Origin: Roseimaritima ulvae
GTDB taxonomy: Bacteria; Planctomycetota; Planctomycetia; Pirellulales; Pirellulaceae
Reading direction: 5' to 3'
DNA: 64,000 nt
Assembly: GCF_008065135.1 (NCBI RefSeq)
Contig: NZ_CP042914.1
Span: forward strand, 7,669,404 to 7,733,403
Position 1 is the stretch's first letter; each line of letters opens with the position of its first letter. The position numbers and the translations under genes are program-made. Below, piece after piece: positions 9,005 through 16,754 of this stretch. The notes under the pieces were generated by a model. It was not told the origin of the DNA and did no database searches. It worked only from the letters and a program-made list of their open reading frames with translations.

Positions 9005-10525
9005 ATGAATATTGTCCTGATCGCACTGCTGGTGCTGTACGTCATCGCTTTTCTGGTATTGCTCTGGAAAAGCGCTGCGATTTGGCGCTGGTATCAACTG
9101 CTGATGGCCGCCGTCGTGATGATTTTGGCGATCACCTTCTTGGCCCCTCTATCCGGGGTCCTGAAGACCCGTGCTGCTTGGAACAAAATGTTTCAAACGG
9201 TCGAAAGCCAACTGGAAACCGAAAAAGCCACCTTTCGCCGCCTGAACGAAGAAGAAGGCGGCGTCAACGACCTGCAGCTGCAACTACAAAACCTGAGCCT
9301 GGAATCGGGCCGGGTGTGGCGCCAGCTGCAAATGACCAACGTCACGCCCCAAGGCATCACGCTGACCAAAGTGCCTCAGCAAGTGCCGGGGCTGGACCCC
9401 GCCATGGGCGCCGCCGCGCCGGCCGACGCTGACCAACCGGTCGCCAACGCCGGGCCCCTGATCGCCGAATCGTCGATCGTGTATGGATTTGCCGAGCAAA
9501 CCATGCAGTTCAATCAAACCAACTGGTCGGTGCCCGTGCAGTACCTGGGCGAATTTAAAGTCGTCAGCAGCACGCCGACCGAAGTGGTCGTGCTGACGCT
9601 CAACCCGCCCACTCCCAAACAACGCGCCCTGATCGAAGGCGGCCAAGCCAAAATCTGGTCGCTGTACGAAGTCCTCCCGCTCGACGGTCACGAACCGTTT
9701 ATGGCCGAAGGCAGTCAACCCGATGACAACAATATGTTCGGGCGAGTCGATACCGAACTGTTGCAGACCCTGTTCGGCAATCGCCTGTCGCCCGAAACCC
9801 TCGATGCCTACCGCAAAGACGGACAGCGAGCGGCCGAAGGCGCCGTGGTCGTGCAAGACGATGCCGCAGCCGGCGATGACGCCGCCGCCCCCAGCCTGCA
9901 AGCCCGCAACGAACAGCTGACACTGTGGTCCAAAATCAAATTCACCAAACCCTACACCGAAACGGTCGACAGCAGCGAACAACGCGAAGCCAAAGAAGGC
10001 GGCTTCTTCGAAATGGGTTACGCGGTCGACAGCCGACTCAAACGCATCGATGGTCCGGAAGTTAAATTCAGTCCCGGCGACGAAGTCTTTGTGGCCGCCG
10101 AAGTCGCCACCGAACTGCGTGACGAAGGCGTGGCCGATATCCTCGGCAACTACAACGTCCGCGAACTGAACGACTACCGCTTCGTGCTGCGACGTACCGA
10201 TCTGCGAATCGATGAAGTTCAAGACCTGATCGCCGAACTGACCAAGCAGAAAACCGTGCTCGAACAAACCATGGCCATGACCGATGCCATGAACCAAAAA
10301 TACCAGATCGACAAAAGTCAGCTGGAAGCCGACAGCGAACAGATCATCAAAGAACGCGATGCGATCAAGGCCTACACCGCCAAGATCCAAAAGGAAATGG
10401 ACGCCACCAAACAGCAATTGACGGCGCTATACCAGTCCAACCTACAGCTGACCAACCAGCTGAGGAAGTATCACGAAAGCACGGCCGAAGCCGTCGAGCA
10501 ACGCAGCCAAGCCGCGGCGCCGTAG
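9005..10525 (+). CDS. Membrane-anchored coiled-coil protein of unknown function
   Basis: 506 residues from the ATG at 9005; an upstream TTG at 8972 is also in frame, but the ATG gives a hydrophobic N-terminus directly. Two membrane segments lie at about residues 3-22 and 30-52, followed by a coiled coil (about 60-110), a beta-rich central part, and a second coiled coil near the end (about 390-490, rich in EQTMAMTDAMNQKYQIDKSQLEADSEQ-like heptads). This looks like an envelope protein with its bulk outside the cytoplasm. I do not recognise the family. It is divergent from the TolC-like gene across a 330-bp gap, so the two could share regulation. Confidence 0.75.
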   Translation: MNIVLIALLVLYVIAFLVLLWKSAAIWRWYQLLMAAVVMILAITFLAPLSGVLKTRAAWNKMFQTVESQLETEKATFRRLNEEEGGVNDLQLQLQNLSLESGRVWRQLQMTNVTPQGITLTKVPQQVPGLDPAMGAAAPADADQPVANAGPLIAESSIVYGFAEQTMQFNQTNWSVPVQYLGEFKVVSSTPTEVVVLTLNPPTPKQRALIEGGQAKIWSLYEVLPLDGHEPFMAEGSQPDDNNMFGRVDTELLQTLFGNRLSPETLDAYRKDGQRAAEGAVVVQDDAAAGDDAAAPSLQARNEQLTLWSKIKFTKPYTETVDSSEQREAKEGGFFEMGYAVDSRLKRIDGPEVKFSPGDEVFVAAEVATELRDEGVADILGNYNVRELNDYRFVLRRTDLRIDEVQDLIAELTKQKTVLEQTMAMTDAMNQKYQIDKSQLEADSEQIIKERDAIKAYTAKIQKEMDATKQQLTALYQSNLQLTNQLRKYHESTAEAVEQRSQAAAP

Positions 10526-10541
10526 ACGCATCCCCCAAGTC

Positions 10542-10628
10542 GTAGCCGTTGTCGCCAGACTTTGGAAATGTCGCCAGACTTTGATAATCCTCCGCCGGGC
10601 TCGTCCAATCTCTGGCGAGATCGGCTAC
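10542..10628. repeat. CGCCAGA-type hairpin repeat between convergent genes
   Basis: Reads GTAGCCGTTGTCGCCAGAC, a second partial copy (TGTCGCCAGACTTTG), then after about 30 nt CAATCTCTGGCGAGATCGGCTAC. The ends are inverted and can pair into a long imperfect hairpin. It begins 16 nt after the stop of the coiled-coil gene and fills most of the gap to the convergent CBS gene. The same family appears near 33.4, 36.8, 40.0 and 49.3-49.6 kb. Confidence 0.85.
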
Positions 10629-10662
10629 GCAGCGGCCGGTCAGGCTGGAAAGCCTGACGTAC

Positions 10663-11136
10663 TTATACCGGGCGATCTTGGCTCGCGTTGAGAGCGCTGA
10701 AGTACGGTCCGCCGCCGGTCTTGACCGAGTCCTTGGATCGCATCTGATGCTGGAGCACACGCATCAAGTCGCGACGGCTGATCTGGCCCACCAACCGTCC
10801 GGCCTCATCCAACACCGGCAACCGTCGACAAGCGCCATCTAAAAACTTTTGGGCGATCGACAACATGTCGGTCTCTTCGGTGATCGTCGGCGGGTCCTTT
10901 AAGACAAACGACATCACCGAAGTTGAGGGCAATTGTTCATAGGTCACTCCGACGATGAACTGCATGCACGACTTTTCTGAAAAGATTCCCAAGAAGCGGC
11001 CATTGCTGTCGACCACCGGCGCTCCGGAGATCTTGTGTTTGAGCAAGACGTCGATGGCATCTAACGCATCCATGTCTGGCGACAGGGTGACCAGATTGGA
11101 AACCATCATTTCACGAGCGGTAACCGTATGATTCAT
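10663..11136 (-). CDS. Two-CBS-domain protein
   Basis: 157 residues from the ATG at 11134-11136 (MNHTVTAREMMVSNLVTLSP), preferred over a longer frame because the CBS pair begins right there. Two tandem CBS motifs are visible, about residues 8-65 (ALDAIDVLLKHKISGAPVVDSNGRFLGIFSEKS) and 80-140 (ACRRLPVLDEAGRLVGQISRRDLMRVL). Stand-alone CBS pairs usually bind adenine nucleotides and act as energy sensors or partners of other proteins; no partner domain is attached. The gene diverges from the zinc-ribbon gene at 11301. Confidence 0.9.
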   Translation of the reverse strand: MNHTVTAREMMVSNLVTLSPDMDALDAIDVLLKHKISGAPVVDSNGRFLGIFSEKSCMQFIVGVTYEQLPSTSVMSFVLKDPPTITEETDMLSIAQKFLDGACRRLPVLDEAGRLVGQISRRDLMRVLQHQMRSKDSVKTGGGPYFSALNASQDRPV

Positions 11137-11300
11137 CGACAAGCTCCGAAATTGAGAAGAGGGCGGGAACCCCTCCATCCTGACGAACCGCTCATGCCGG
11201 GTCAACAATTTTCATCCTCCGCCCGCTTTCCCGCCGGATCTTGCCGATAGGCTGCTAAACTTGAAAGAGACCATGAACCTCCAAACGCCGGACCCCCCGA

Positions 11301-13391
11301 TTGGACACTCTTAGCATTGATTGCACGACCTGCGGCAGCCGGCTGAAGATCCGTGATGCCAGTTTGATCGGGCAAATCATCGCCTGCCCCAAGTGTGGCT
11401 CGATGGTCGAAGTCACCGCAGGAGACCCCTCGACTGAGGAAAACGCGCACGACCAACGTATCGCCGTGGGCCCCGAAGGAGCCGTCGACAGCCAAGCCAT
11501 CACGCAGGATTCGCTCAACCAAACCGCCTTTTCCGACCTGTCGGCCAGCGATGACGTGGCGGCCGGAGGCCCAGTTTTTCAGCCCAGCGGGCTTGATGAA
11601 GCCGCCCCCGACCAAGCCGTCGCCCCGCCGAGCGGCGAAGCCAGTCGCATGGACGCCGCCGCTTATGCGCAGAGCGACCGCGCTCGCCGTACCCGCCAAA
11701 TCGGCCTGATCACCGCCCTCTCCACCGTCGGCCTGATCACCGCCCTGGTCGCCTTCGGCTTCTTCGTCCGTTGGTGGCAAGCCGCCTCGCCTGCCCCAAC
11801 CCTCGCGCAGCAGGACAACGCCCCGCTCGGCGCCGATCCGCTCGAGGCCGATCCGCTGGCTCCCGACGCTTCCCCCAATCCCGAAGCGTCCCCCGTCCCC
11901 AATCCCGACGCTGCCCCCGAACCAGACACTGCCCCCGAACAAGCAGCTGAACCGGAGCCGGCGGATGCCCCCGTTCCCGCGGATACCGGCGATCCCAGCG
12001 AGGAACCGGCAACCGGCCCGGATGCCGCGATCGACATGCCTCCAAACGAGTTGCCGACCGCCGCCTCTGAGCCGGCCGCGAGCGACGACACTGCGGCGGC
12101 GGGCGACGCTCCCACGGCCGCCGAGATCGCAGCGGAGATGATGGCCAATCCGATCTTGTTGGACGAAGATACCGAGGAGGCGGAGACGGACGAACCGGAA
12201 GCCACCGAGATGCCCGCGGCCATGCGACGATGGATCGGGGTTTTGGATTTCAATAACCCCGGCGTCCAGCCCGATCTGCCCACGCCGCCGACGATTGATC
12301 AAGTGGAATTGGACTTGCCCAGCAGTGTGCAAGAAGGGGAATTCGCAGCCATCACCGACATCAACGTCGAACATGCTCTGGCTCGCCGCATGGCCCTGGA
12401 CCGTCGCCCCGCTCCCTTGATCCGCTGGTTGCACCTGCTGTCGCAGATCAGCGGTCTGCCGATCGGTGTGGACATGGTCGCCTTGGACGCGGCCGGTATC
12501 GATCCGCTGACCTCGGTCACGCCGCCCGGTGGCTGGACCACTGCGGGGGAAGCGTTGGCGGCTTTGGCAGAGCAAGCGAATTGCCAACTCAGCCGTGACG
12601 ACAATAAACCGATTGTGCTGGTCGACGTGGCGCCGCAGCGGATCGCCGCTGCAATCGCTCCGGCCCTGCGGCTGGACGATCTGGACGATGCCGCCTCCGG
12701 GCATCCCGACCACGCTGCCCTGTTGCAGTTGTTCACTCGTCTAACCCAATCTCCTGCGGTCCGCCTGGACGATAAAGCTCAGTTGCAAGTCGAAGGCCCG
12801 CCAGCGGCGCAGTGGCTGGCCGCGTTGACGGCCGATGCCCTCCGTATCGCTCGCGGCTTGCCGACGCGTTTGCCCCGTCAGCGCACCGCCCGTTGGTTGG
12901 TCGAGGGGACCGATTGCGAATGGCCATTGGTAACCGCCGGCCCGGCGATCGCGTCCATCGACCGCCCGTTACCAACGATCGATCTATTGGTCCGCATCGG
13001 CCGCGCCAATCGAGCTTTCCCGTTTATCCACTGGGCCGACGCATTGGACCACGGCTTGTCGCCCACCACCGAATCGATGCCTTGGCTGCAAGACGCCACG
13101 GCGGGAGAAGCCCTGGCAGACATGCTGGACGGACACCAGTTGCAAACCCGGATCGCCGGCGATGGGCGTTGGTGGATCGGCACGTCGGCCACCTACGACC
13201 GCTCCGAAGTCGTGGCGCTGGCGAAAATCGATCCCGCTCAAGCCGATGCCATCGTCCAACGCCTGGCTGCCTCGGTGGGCGTCCCCCCGCAACAGCTGAC
13301 CGCCATGCCGGACTCGCAGAGCCCCTACCTGATCCTCCGCGGCCCGCGTTTCATCGTGCGGCAATTGCCCAAGATCCTGTCGCCGCAGTGA
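11301..13391 (+). CDS. Zinc-ribbon, single-pass membrane protein with a Pro/Ala/Glu-rich linker
   Basis: 696 residues from a TTG at 11301; the ATG at 11273 is out of frame and closes quickly, so the TTG is the best start visible. Order: an N-terminal zinc ribbon (CTTCG...CPKCG, residues 8-33), a polar region, one membrane segment at about 133-156 (IGLITALSTVGLITALVAFG), a Pro/Ala/Glu/Asp-rich low-complexity stretch about 165-300, then a globular C-terminal domain about 310-696. The cytoplasmic ribbon with an extracytoplasmic globular part is a recurring planctomycete design. No enzymatic motif is seen, so function is unknown. Confidence 0.8.
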   Translation: MDTLSIDCTTCGSRLKIRDASLIGQIIACPKCGSMVEVTAGDPSTEENAHDQRIAVGPEGAVDSQAITQDSLNQTAFSDLSASDDVAAGGPVFQPSGLDEAAPDQAVAPPSGEASRMDAAAYAQSDRARRTRQIGLITALSTVGLITALVAFGFFVRWWQAASPAPTLAQQDNAPLGADPLEADPLAPDASPNPEASPVPNPDAAPEPDTAPEQAAEPEPADAPVPADTGDPSEEPATGPDAAIDMPPNELPTAASEPAASDDTAAAGDAPTAAEIAAEMMANPILLDEDTEEAETDEPEATEMPAAMRRWIGVLDFNNPGVQPDLPTPPTIDQVELDLPSSVQEGEFAAITDINVEHALARRMALDRRPAPLIRWLHLLSQISGLPIGVDMVALDAAGIDPLTSVTPPGGWTTAGEALAALAEQANCQLSRDDNKPIVLVDVAPQRIAAAIAPALRLDDLDDAASGHPDHAALLQLFTRLTQSPAVRLDDKAQLQVEGPPAAQWLAALTADALRIARGLPTRLPRQRTARWLVEGTDCEWPLVTAGPAIASIDRPLPTIDLLVRIGRANRAFPFIHWADALDHGLSPTTESMPWLQDATAGEALADMLDGHQLQTRIAGDGRWWIGTSATYDRSEVVALAKIDPAQADAIVQRLAASVGVPPQQLTAMPDSQSPYLILRGPRFIVRQLPKILSPQ

Positions 13392-13422
13392 TCCGGCGGT
13401 GTTCGCTGCGCTCGACCGCTAC

Positions 13423-13696
13423 CTCGTTTAACCCGTAGCCGCAGGAGCCTCAAAAAGTTTTGCCCACACCATCGGACCAGACAGGCTCCGTAGGCGCCGG
13501 CGTTGTCCGCCGGTGCGTGTGGATTCCGCCCAACCATGGGCTGGCGCCCATGGCTACATCACGCCGTCCCTTCGGGACTAACACTAAACCCTCCCCTCGC
13601 TAAGGCTCGACCCTCCCAGAGGGAGGGTGGATTGCCGTCTGCTCTCGCTTCAATGCTACTAAGTCAGGCGTCTCCTACGGCTTCGGGTTAAACGAG
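13423..13696. repeat. Composite repeat region bounded by a 25-bp inverted repeat
   Basis: CTCGTTTAACCCGTAGCCGC at 13423 is matched in inverted orientation at 13671-13696 (CGGCTTCGGGTTAAACGAG), with few mismatches. Inside are a perfect-looking palindrome CCATGGGC-TGG-CGCCCATGG (about 13535-13555), related to a sequence at 40079-40098, and a piece of the CCTCGCTAAGGCTCGACCC repeat found also near 25.2 and 49.4 kb. No ORF here looks genuine. This fills the gap between the convergent genes ending at 13391 and 13913. Confidence 0.75.
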
Positions 13697-13762
13697 TGCG
13701 CCGCAGGAGGCTCTAACAAAAAACCAGGGGTAGCAGCCTATTTTCGACACGGGCCTACTGCC

Positions 13763-13897
13763 CAGGGCTGTAAGGGTAAGAAACACAATGAAAACGGCCT
13801 TTTCTCGTAAAACACAACCATGCATCTGAGAATTTGATTTTTGACTTTCCTGCAAAAGCCGGGAAAAGCGACGTTTGACGACACCCTTACAGCCCTG
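13763..13897. mobile_element. 135-bp MITE-like element, copy 1
   Basis: The element begins CAGGGCTGTAAGGGT and ends ACCCTTACAGCCCTG, a perfect 15-bp terminal inverted repeat, and is flanked by an 11-bp direct duplication GGCCTACTGCC (13752-13762 and 13898-13908). It has no coding capacity. Removing it and one duplication restores a complete 23-bp hairpin repeat (CACGGGCC...CATGCTAC) right at the oleC-like stop codon. Copies at 56336 (same orientation) and 58870 (inverted) are identical over all 135 bp by eye. Confidence 0.93.
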
Positions 13898-13912
13898 GGC
13901 CTACTGCCCATG

Positions 13913-15577
13913 CTACTTGCTGTACTGCGCCGCCAGTTGTTCGCGGAAGATTTTGCTGTTGTGGCGGATGTCGACAGGCAGCTTGCCGCGGTGGATACGA
14001 ATGTCGGTGATCGTGGCGGTCAAGGGTTGTGAAGCCGCCAAGTGCTTCAGCTCGTCCACCAACCGCTGCTCAGCAGCTTTGTCCCGCGGCCGTGCCGATT
14101 CGTAGGGTTCGACAATCAACAGAGGTTGCTGATCGGGCGCGTTGCCCAGGCCCACCAAGGCCGAACGATAGACGTCCTGATGCGTATTGATGATCGATTC
14201 GCAGGGCACCGTGAACAACGTCCCAGCGGCGGTCTGCACGCGATGCGATTTGCGGCCACAGAACCAGAATCGTTCGGCATCATCCAGATAGCCGACATCG
14301 CCAACGCGATGCCACACCCGTTCCCCATCGCGAACTTTATGGAACGCGTTTTGGTCGCCGCGGGTCAGGTACTCGCGAGTCACCACCGGGCCGCTCACCA
14401 TCAACTCACCGATCTCGCCGGCCGGCACCGGTTGGACCTCGTCGATCGTGGCGATCGGCTGGTCGTTGATTTCGATCACCTTCCACTCGATGGCGTCAAA
14501 GCGACTGCCCACACAGGTCCCCGCTCCTCGGCGGCTCTGGTGCGCGGTTTCGGTCAGCACTTCGCGGGATTCGATCGAGGCGATCGGCAACGATTCGGTC
14601 GCTCCGTAAGGCGTAAAAATTTCGGCGTCTTCGTGGATCACACTCCGCAACATGGCCAGCGTTTGCGGCGGCACCGGGGCGCCGGCCGAAAGCACGCGGC
14701 GGAGTGTCGGCATGCGGACTTTCTGCTTCACACACCACCCGGCGACCGTGTTCCACAAGGCGGGCGAACCAAACGCCTGATCGATCTCCCATTGCTCGAC
14801 CGCTTCCACCACTCGCCGCGGATCGACGTCCGCCGGACGCGTGGGGTCCATGTCGGGGATCACCGTGGTCACGCCCATCACGGCGTCGAACAGGCCAAAC
14901 AGTGGAAAACATGCCAGGTCGCGGCCGCCGGCGTGAATCTTGTAGCGGCTGCGGATCAGATCGATTTGATGATTAAAAATCCCGTGCGTGTAGTGCACGC
15001 CCTTGGGCGGGCCGGTGCTGCCGGTGGTAAAAATCATCGCCGCCGAATCGCTGTCCTGGCGGATCGGGAAGTCACATTGCGCGGCCGCGCCCCGGCGTTC
15101 GATTTGCGGCAATGTCTCGCCGCCCCAGCCCCATTTACGTCCGACCGTGACATTCCATCGAGCCTGTGGAAAGCGGCCTCGCAGCAGCGAGCGAATCGCG
15201 TGAGCTTGCGGGATGGCGACAAAGCCATCGGGCGAGGCGTCCTGCAGGCAGCGAATCATGTTCCGCCGTCCCATGCCGGGATCGATCAACACCACCACCA
15301 CGCCGGCTTTTAACAACCCAAACGTCAACGTCAAAAAGTCGGTTCCGAAGGGCACCAACATGGCCAGCCGCATGCCCGGCTGCACCCCCCAGTCCAGCAG
15401 ACCACGGGCGATGGCGTCGGTGCGTTGATCCAATTCCTCAAACGTGACGGCTTGATAAGAACGCGGGCCGGACGCCGGCGGACGTCCCTCGGGCTGGGCG
15501 ATAGCGATCCCGCTGGGGACCAGACGAGCGACTTTGGATAGTCGCCGGGCAACGTTTCGATCGACGGAGTCATTCAT
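13913..15577 (-). CDS. OleC-like AMP-forming acyl ligase / beta-lactone synthetase family
   Basis: 554 residues from the ATG at 15575-15577 (MNDSVDRNVARRLSKVARL). The adenylate-forming enzyme core is clear: P-loop IFTTGSTGPPKGV, the A5-type motif FTPYGATESLP, and VWHRVGDVGYLDD with the hinge region after it. The sequence resembles the OleC group (often misannotated as saframycin synthetase), which activates beta-hydroxy acids to beta-lactones during olefin synthesis. No oleA, oleB or oleD lies in the window, so the substrate is uncertain and a generic fatty acid-CoA ligase role is possible. Its start overlaps the end of the ATP-grasp gene by 8 nt (ATGAATGA), implying coupled translation. Its stop TAG coincides with the GTAG of a hairpin repeat. 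Confidence 0.82.
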   Translation of the reverse strand: MNDSVDRNVARRLSKVARLVPSGIAIAQPEGRPPASGPRSYQAVTFEELDQRTDAIARGLLDWGVQPGMRLAMLVPFGTDFLTLTFGLLKAGVVVVLIDPGMGRRNMIRCLQDASPDGFVAIPQAHAIRSLLRGRFPQARWNVTVGRKWGWGGETLPQIERRGAAAQCDFPIRQDSDSAAMIFTTGSTGPPKGVHYTHGIFNHQIDLIRSRYKIHAGGRDLACFPLFGLFDAVMGVTTVIPDMDPTRPADVDPRRVVEAVEQWEIDQAFGSPALWNTVAGWCVKQKVRMPTLRRVLSAGAPVPPQTLAMLRSVIHEDAEIFTPYGATESLPIASIESREVLTETAHQSRRGAGTCVGSRFDAIEWKVIEINDQPIATIDEVQPVPAGEIGELMVSGPVVTREYLTRGDQNAFHKVRDGERVWHRVGDVGYLDDAERFWFCGRKSHRVQTAAGTLFTVPCESIINTHQDVYRSALVGLGNAPDQQPLLIVEPYESARPRDKAAEQRLVDELKHLAASQPLTATITDIRIHRGKLPVDIRHNSKIFREQLAAQYSK

Positions 15578-16586
15578 GAGGGTGGACCGGTGGGGAAACA
15601 ACCTGGGAGGACGGAGCGGTGGGGCGGCGATGGCCGGTCTGCGGGGGATCACTGGACTCGCGGCGTGCGGCGACCAACGCCTCGGCATGGGCGATCATTC
15701 GGGCGGCCAGATCAATCCCCAGAGCCTGCTGAGCCCCTTTCCAACCGGGCACACCATTCACTTCCAACACCCGCGGCCGCCCATCGCTGGCGTCCAGCAC
15801 GTCCACCGAACCGATCTGGATGCCGATTTCAGCAGCGATGCGCAACGCCATCTGCCGCTGCGCCGCGGTCACTTCCACGCCTTCGCTGACCGCGCCCTGA
15901 GACACATTGGTCCGCCAATCATCACTCGAGCGCCGACGGACCGCCCAGACCTGCGAACCAATCACCAACAACCGCGTGTCGATGCCGCCGGGAGGAATGA
16001 ATTGCTGAACGTACGCGACGGCATCAAGCCGTTCAAGCGTGGCAAAGGTAAACCAAGCCAACTGCGGGTCCTGCACCCGCATCACGCCGCGGCCTTCGCC
16101 CCCAAAGATCGGCTTGACGACCACGTCTCCACCCAAACGCTTAAAAGCCTCCATGGCCTCCGACCGCGACTGCACCACGGCCGTCGCCGGCACGTCGTAA
16201 CCCAATCGGCTGACCGTCGCCAAGGTCGCGTACTTGTCGATCGCCGTCTCCAAAGCTCGCGGCGGATTGAGCACGATCGGCCCGGCGAACGAATCGTTTT
16301 CAGACGAAACGTTTTGAAGCGCGTGCAGTGTGGCTAAGCGAAAGGTGATCTGTTCCAGCGAACCGACCGGCATGGTCCGCGTCAGCACCACATCAAAATC
16401 ACTCAGCGAACCAGCGGCACAGCGAACCTGATGCCCGTGCCCATCCAGCGATGCAGACAGACTCTCATATGGCGCGAACCGCAAACGGTGTTCGGCGGCA
16501 GTCGCCGCGGAGGCCAGTTGATCGGCGTGCCAACCCTGGTCAGGACCAAGCACCAGGAAGCGAAGCGAAGCGGAGGGAGGCACCAT
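15570..16586 (-). CDS. RimK-like ATP-grasp ligase, probably in tetrahydromethanopterin biosynthesis
   Basis: 338 residues. The ATP-grasp fold is visible: ATP-binding segment DVVVKPIFGGEGRGVMRV (about residues 149-166), FIPPGGIDTRLLVIG, and the metal-binding end VLEVNGVPGWKG. The family is close to the glutamate ligases RimK/MptN/CofF. Known bacterial C1 gene clusters place such a ligase next to mch, where it is thought to add glutamate or otherwise modify the tetrahydromethanopterin side chain; here mch is indeed the upstream neighbour (gap 168 bp filled by a heptamer array). The C-terminal 25 residues are Pro/Arg/Ser-rich and disordered. Function is inferred from family and context. Confidence 0.8.
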   Translation of the reverse strand: MVPPSASLRFLVLGPDQGWHADQLASAATAAEHRLRFAPYESLSASLDGHGHQVRCAAGSLSDFDVVLTRTMPVGSLEQITFRLATLHALQNVSSENDSFAGPIVLNPPRALETAIDKYATLATVSRLGYDVPATAVVQSRSEAMEAFKRLGGDVVVKPIFGGEGRGVMRVQDPQLAWFTFATLERLDAVAYVQQFIPPGGIDTRLLVIGSQVWAVRRRSSDDWRTNVSQGAVSEGVEVTAAQRQMALRIAAEIGIQIGSVDVLDASDGRPRVLEVNGVPGWKGAQQALGIDLAARMIAHAEALVAARRESSDPPQTGHRRPTAPSSQVVSPPVHPHE

Positions 16587-16606
16587 GGCAGCATCTAATC
16601 TCGCAA

Positions 16607-16740
16607 CTCAAATCTCAAATCTCAAATCTCAAATCTCAAATCTCAAATCTCAAATCTCAAATCTCAAATCTCAAATCTCAAATCTCAAATCTCAAATCTC
16701 AAATCTCAAATCTCAAATCTCAAATCTCAAATCTCAAATC
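16607..16740. repeat. Heptanucleotide tandem array, about 19 copies of CTCAAAT
   Basis: A near-perfect run of CTCAAAT from 16607 to about 16740, flanked by variant units (CTCGCAA). It occupies the gap between mch and the ATP-grasp gene, both on the minus strand. Because three units make 21 nt, it is open in several frames and generates spurious ORFs with a 7-residue period. Related arrays lie at 21489 and 44083. Confidence 0.95.
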
Positions 16741-16754
16741 TCGCAACTCGCAAC

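Noticed and set aside
9284-10417. 377-residue minus-strand frame
   Set aside because: Antisense shadow of the membrane coiled-coil gene; Gly/Phe-rich pattern typical of a shadow.
11202-12713. 503-residue minus-strand frame opposite the zinc-ribbon gene
   Set aside because: It lacks a family match and is rich in Arg/Gly as expected from the antisense of a Pro/Ala-rich gene; the plus strand has a zinc ribbon and a membrane segment.
14042-15313. 423-residue plus-strand frame opposite the OleC-like gene
   Set aside because: Antisense shadow; all adenylation motifs are on the minus strand.
16607-16740. Possible CRISPR array
   Set aside because: Units are seven bases with no spacers; this is a simple tandem repeat.
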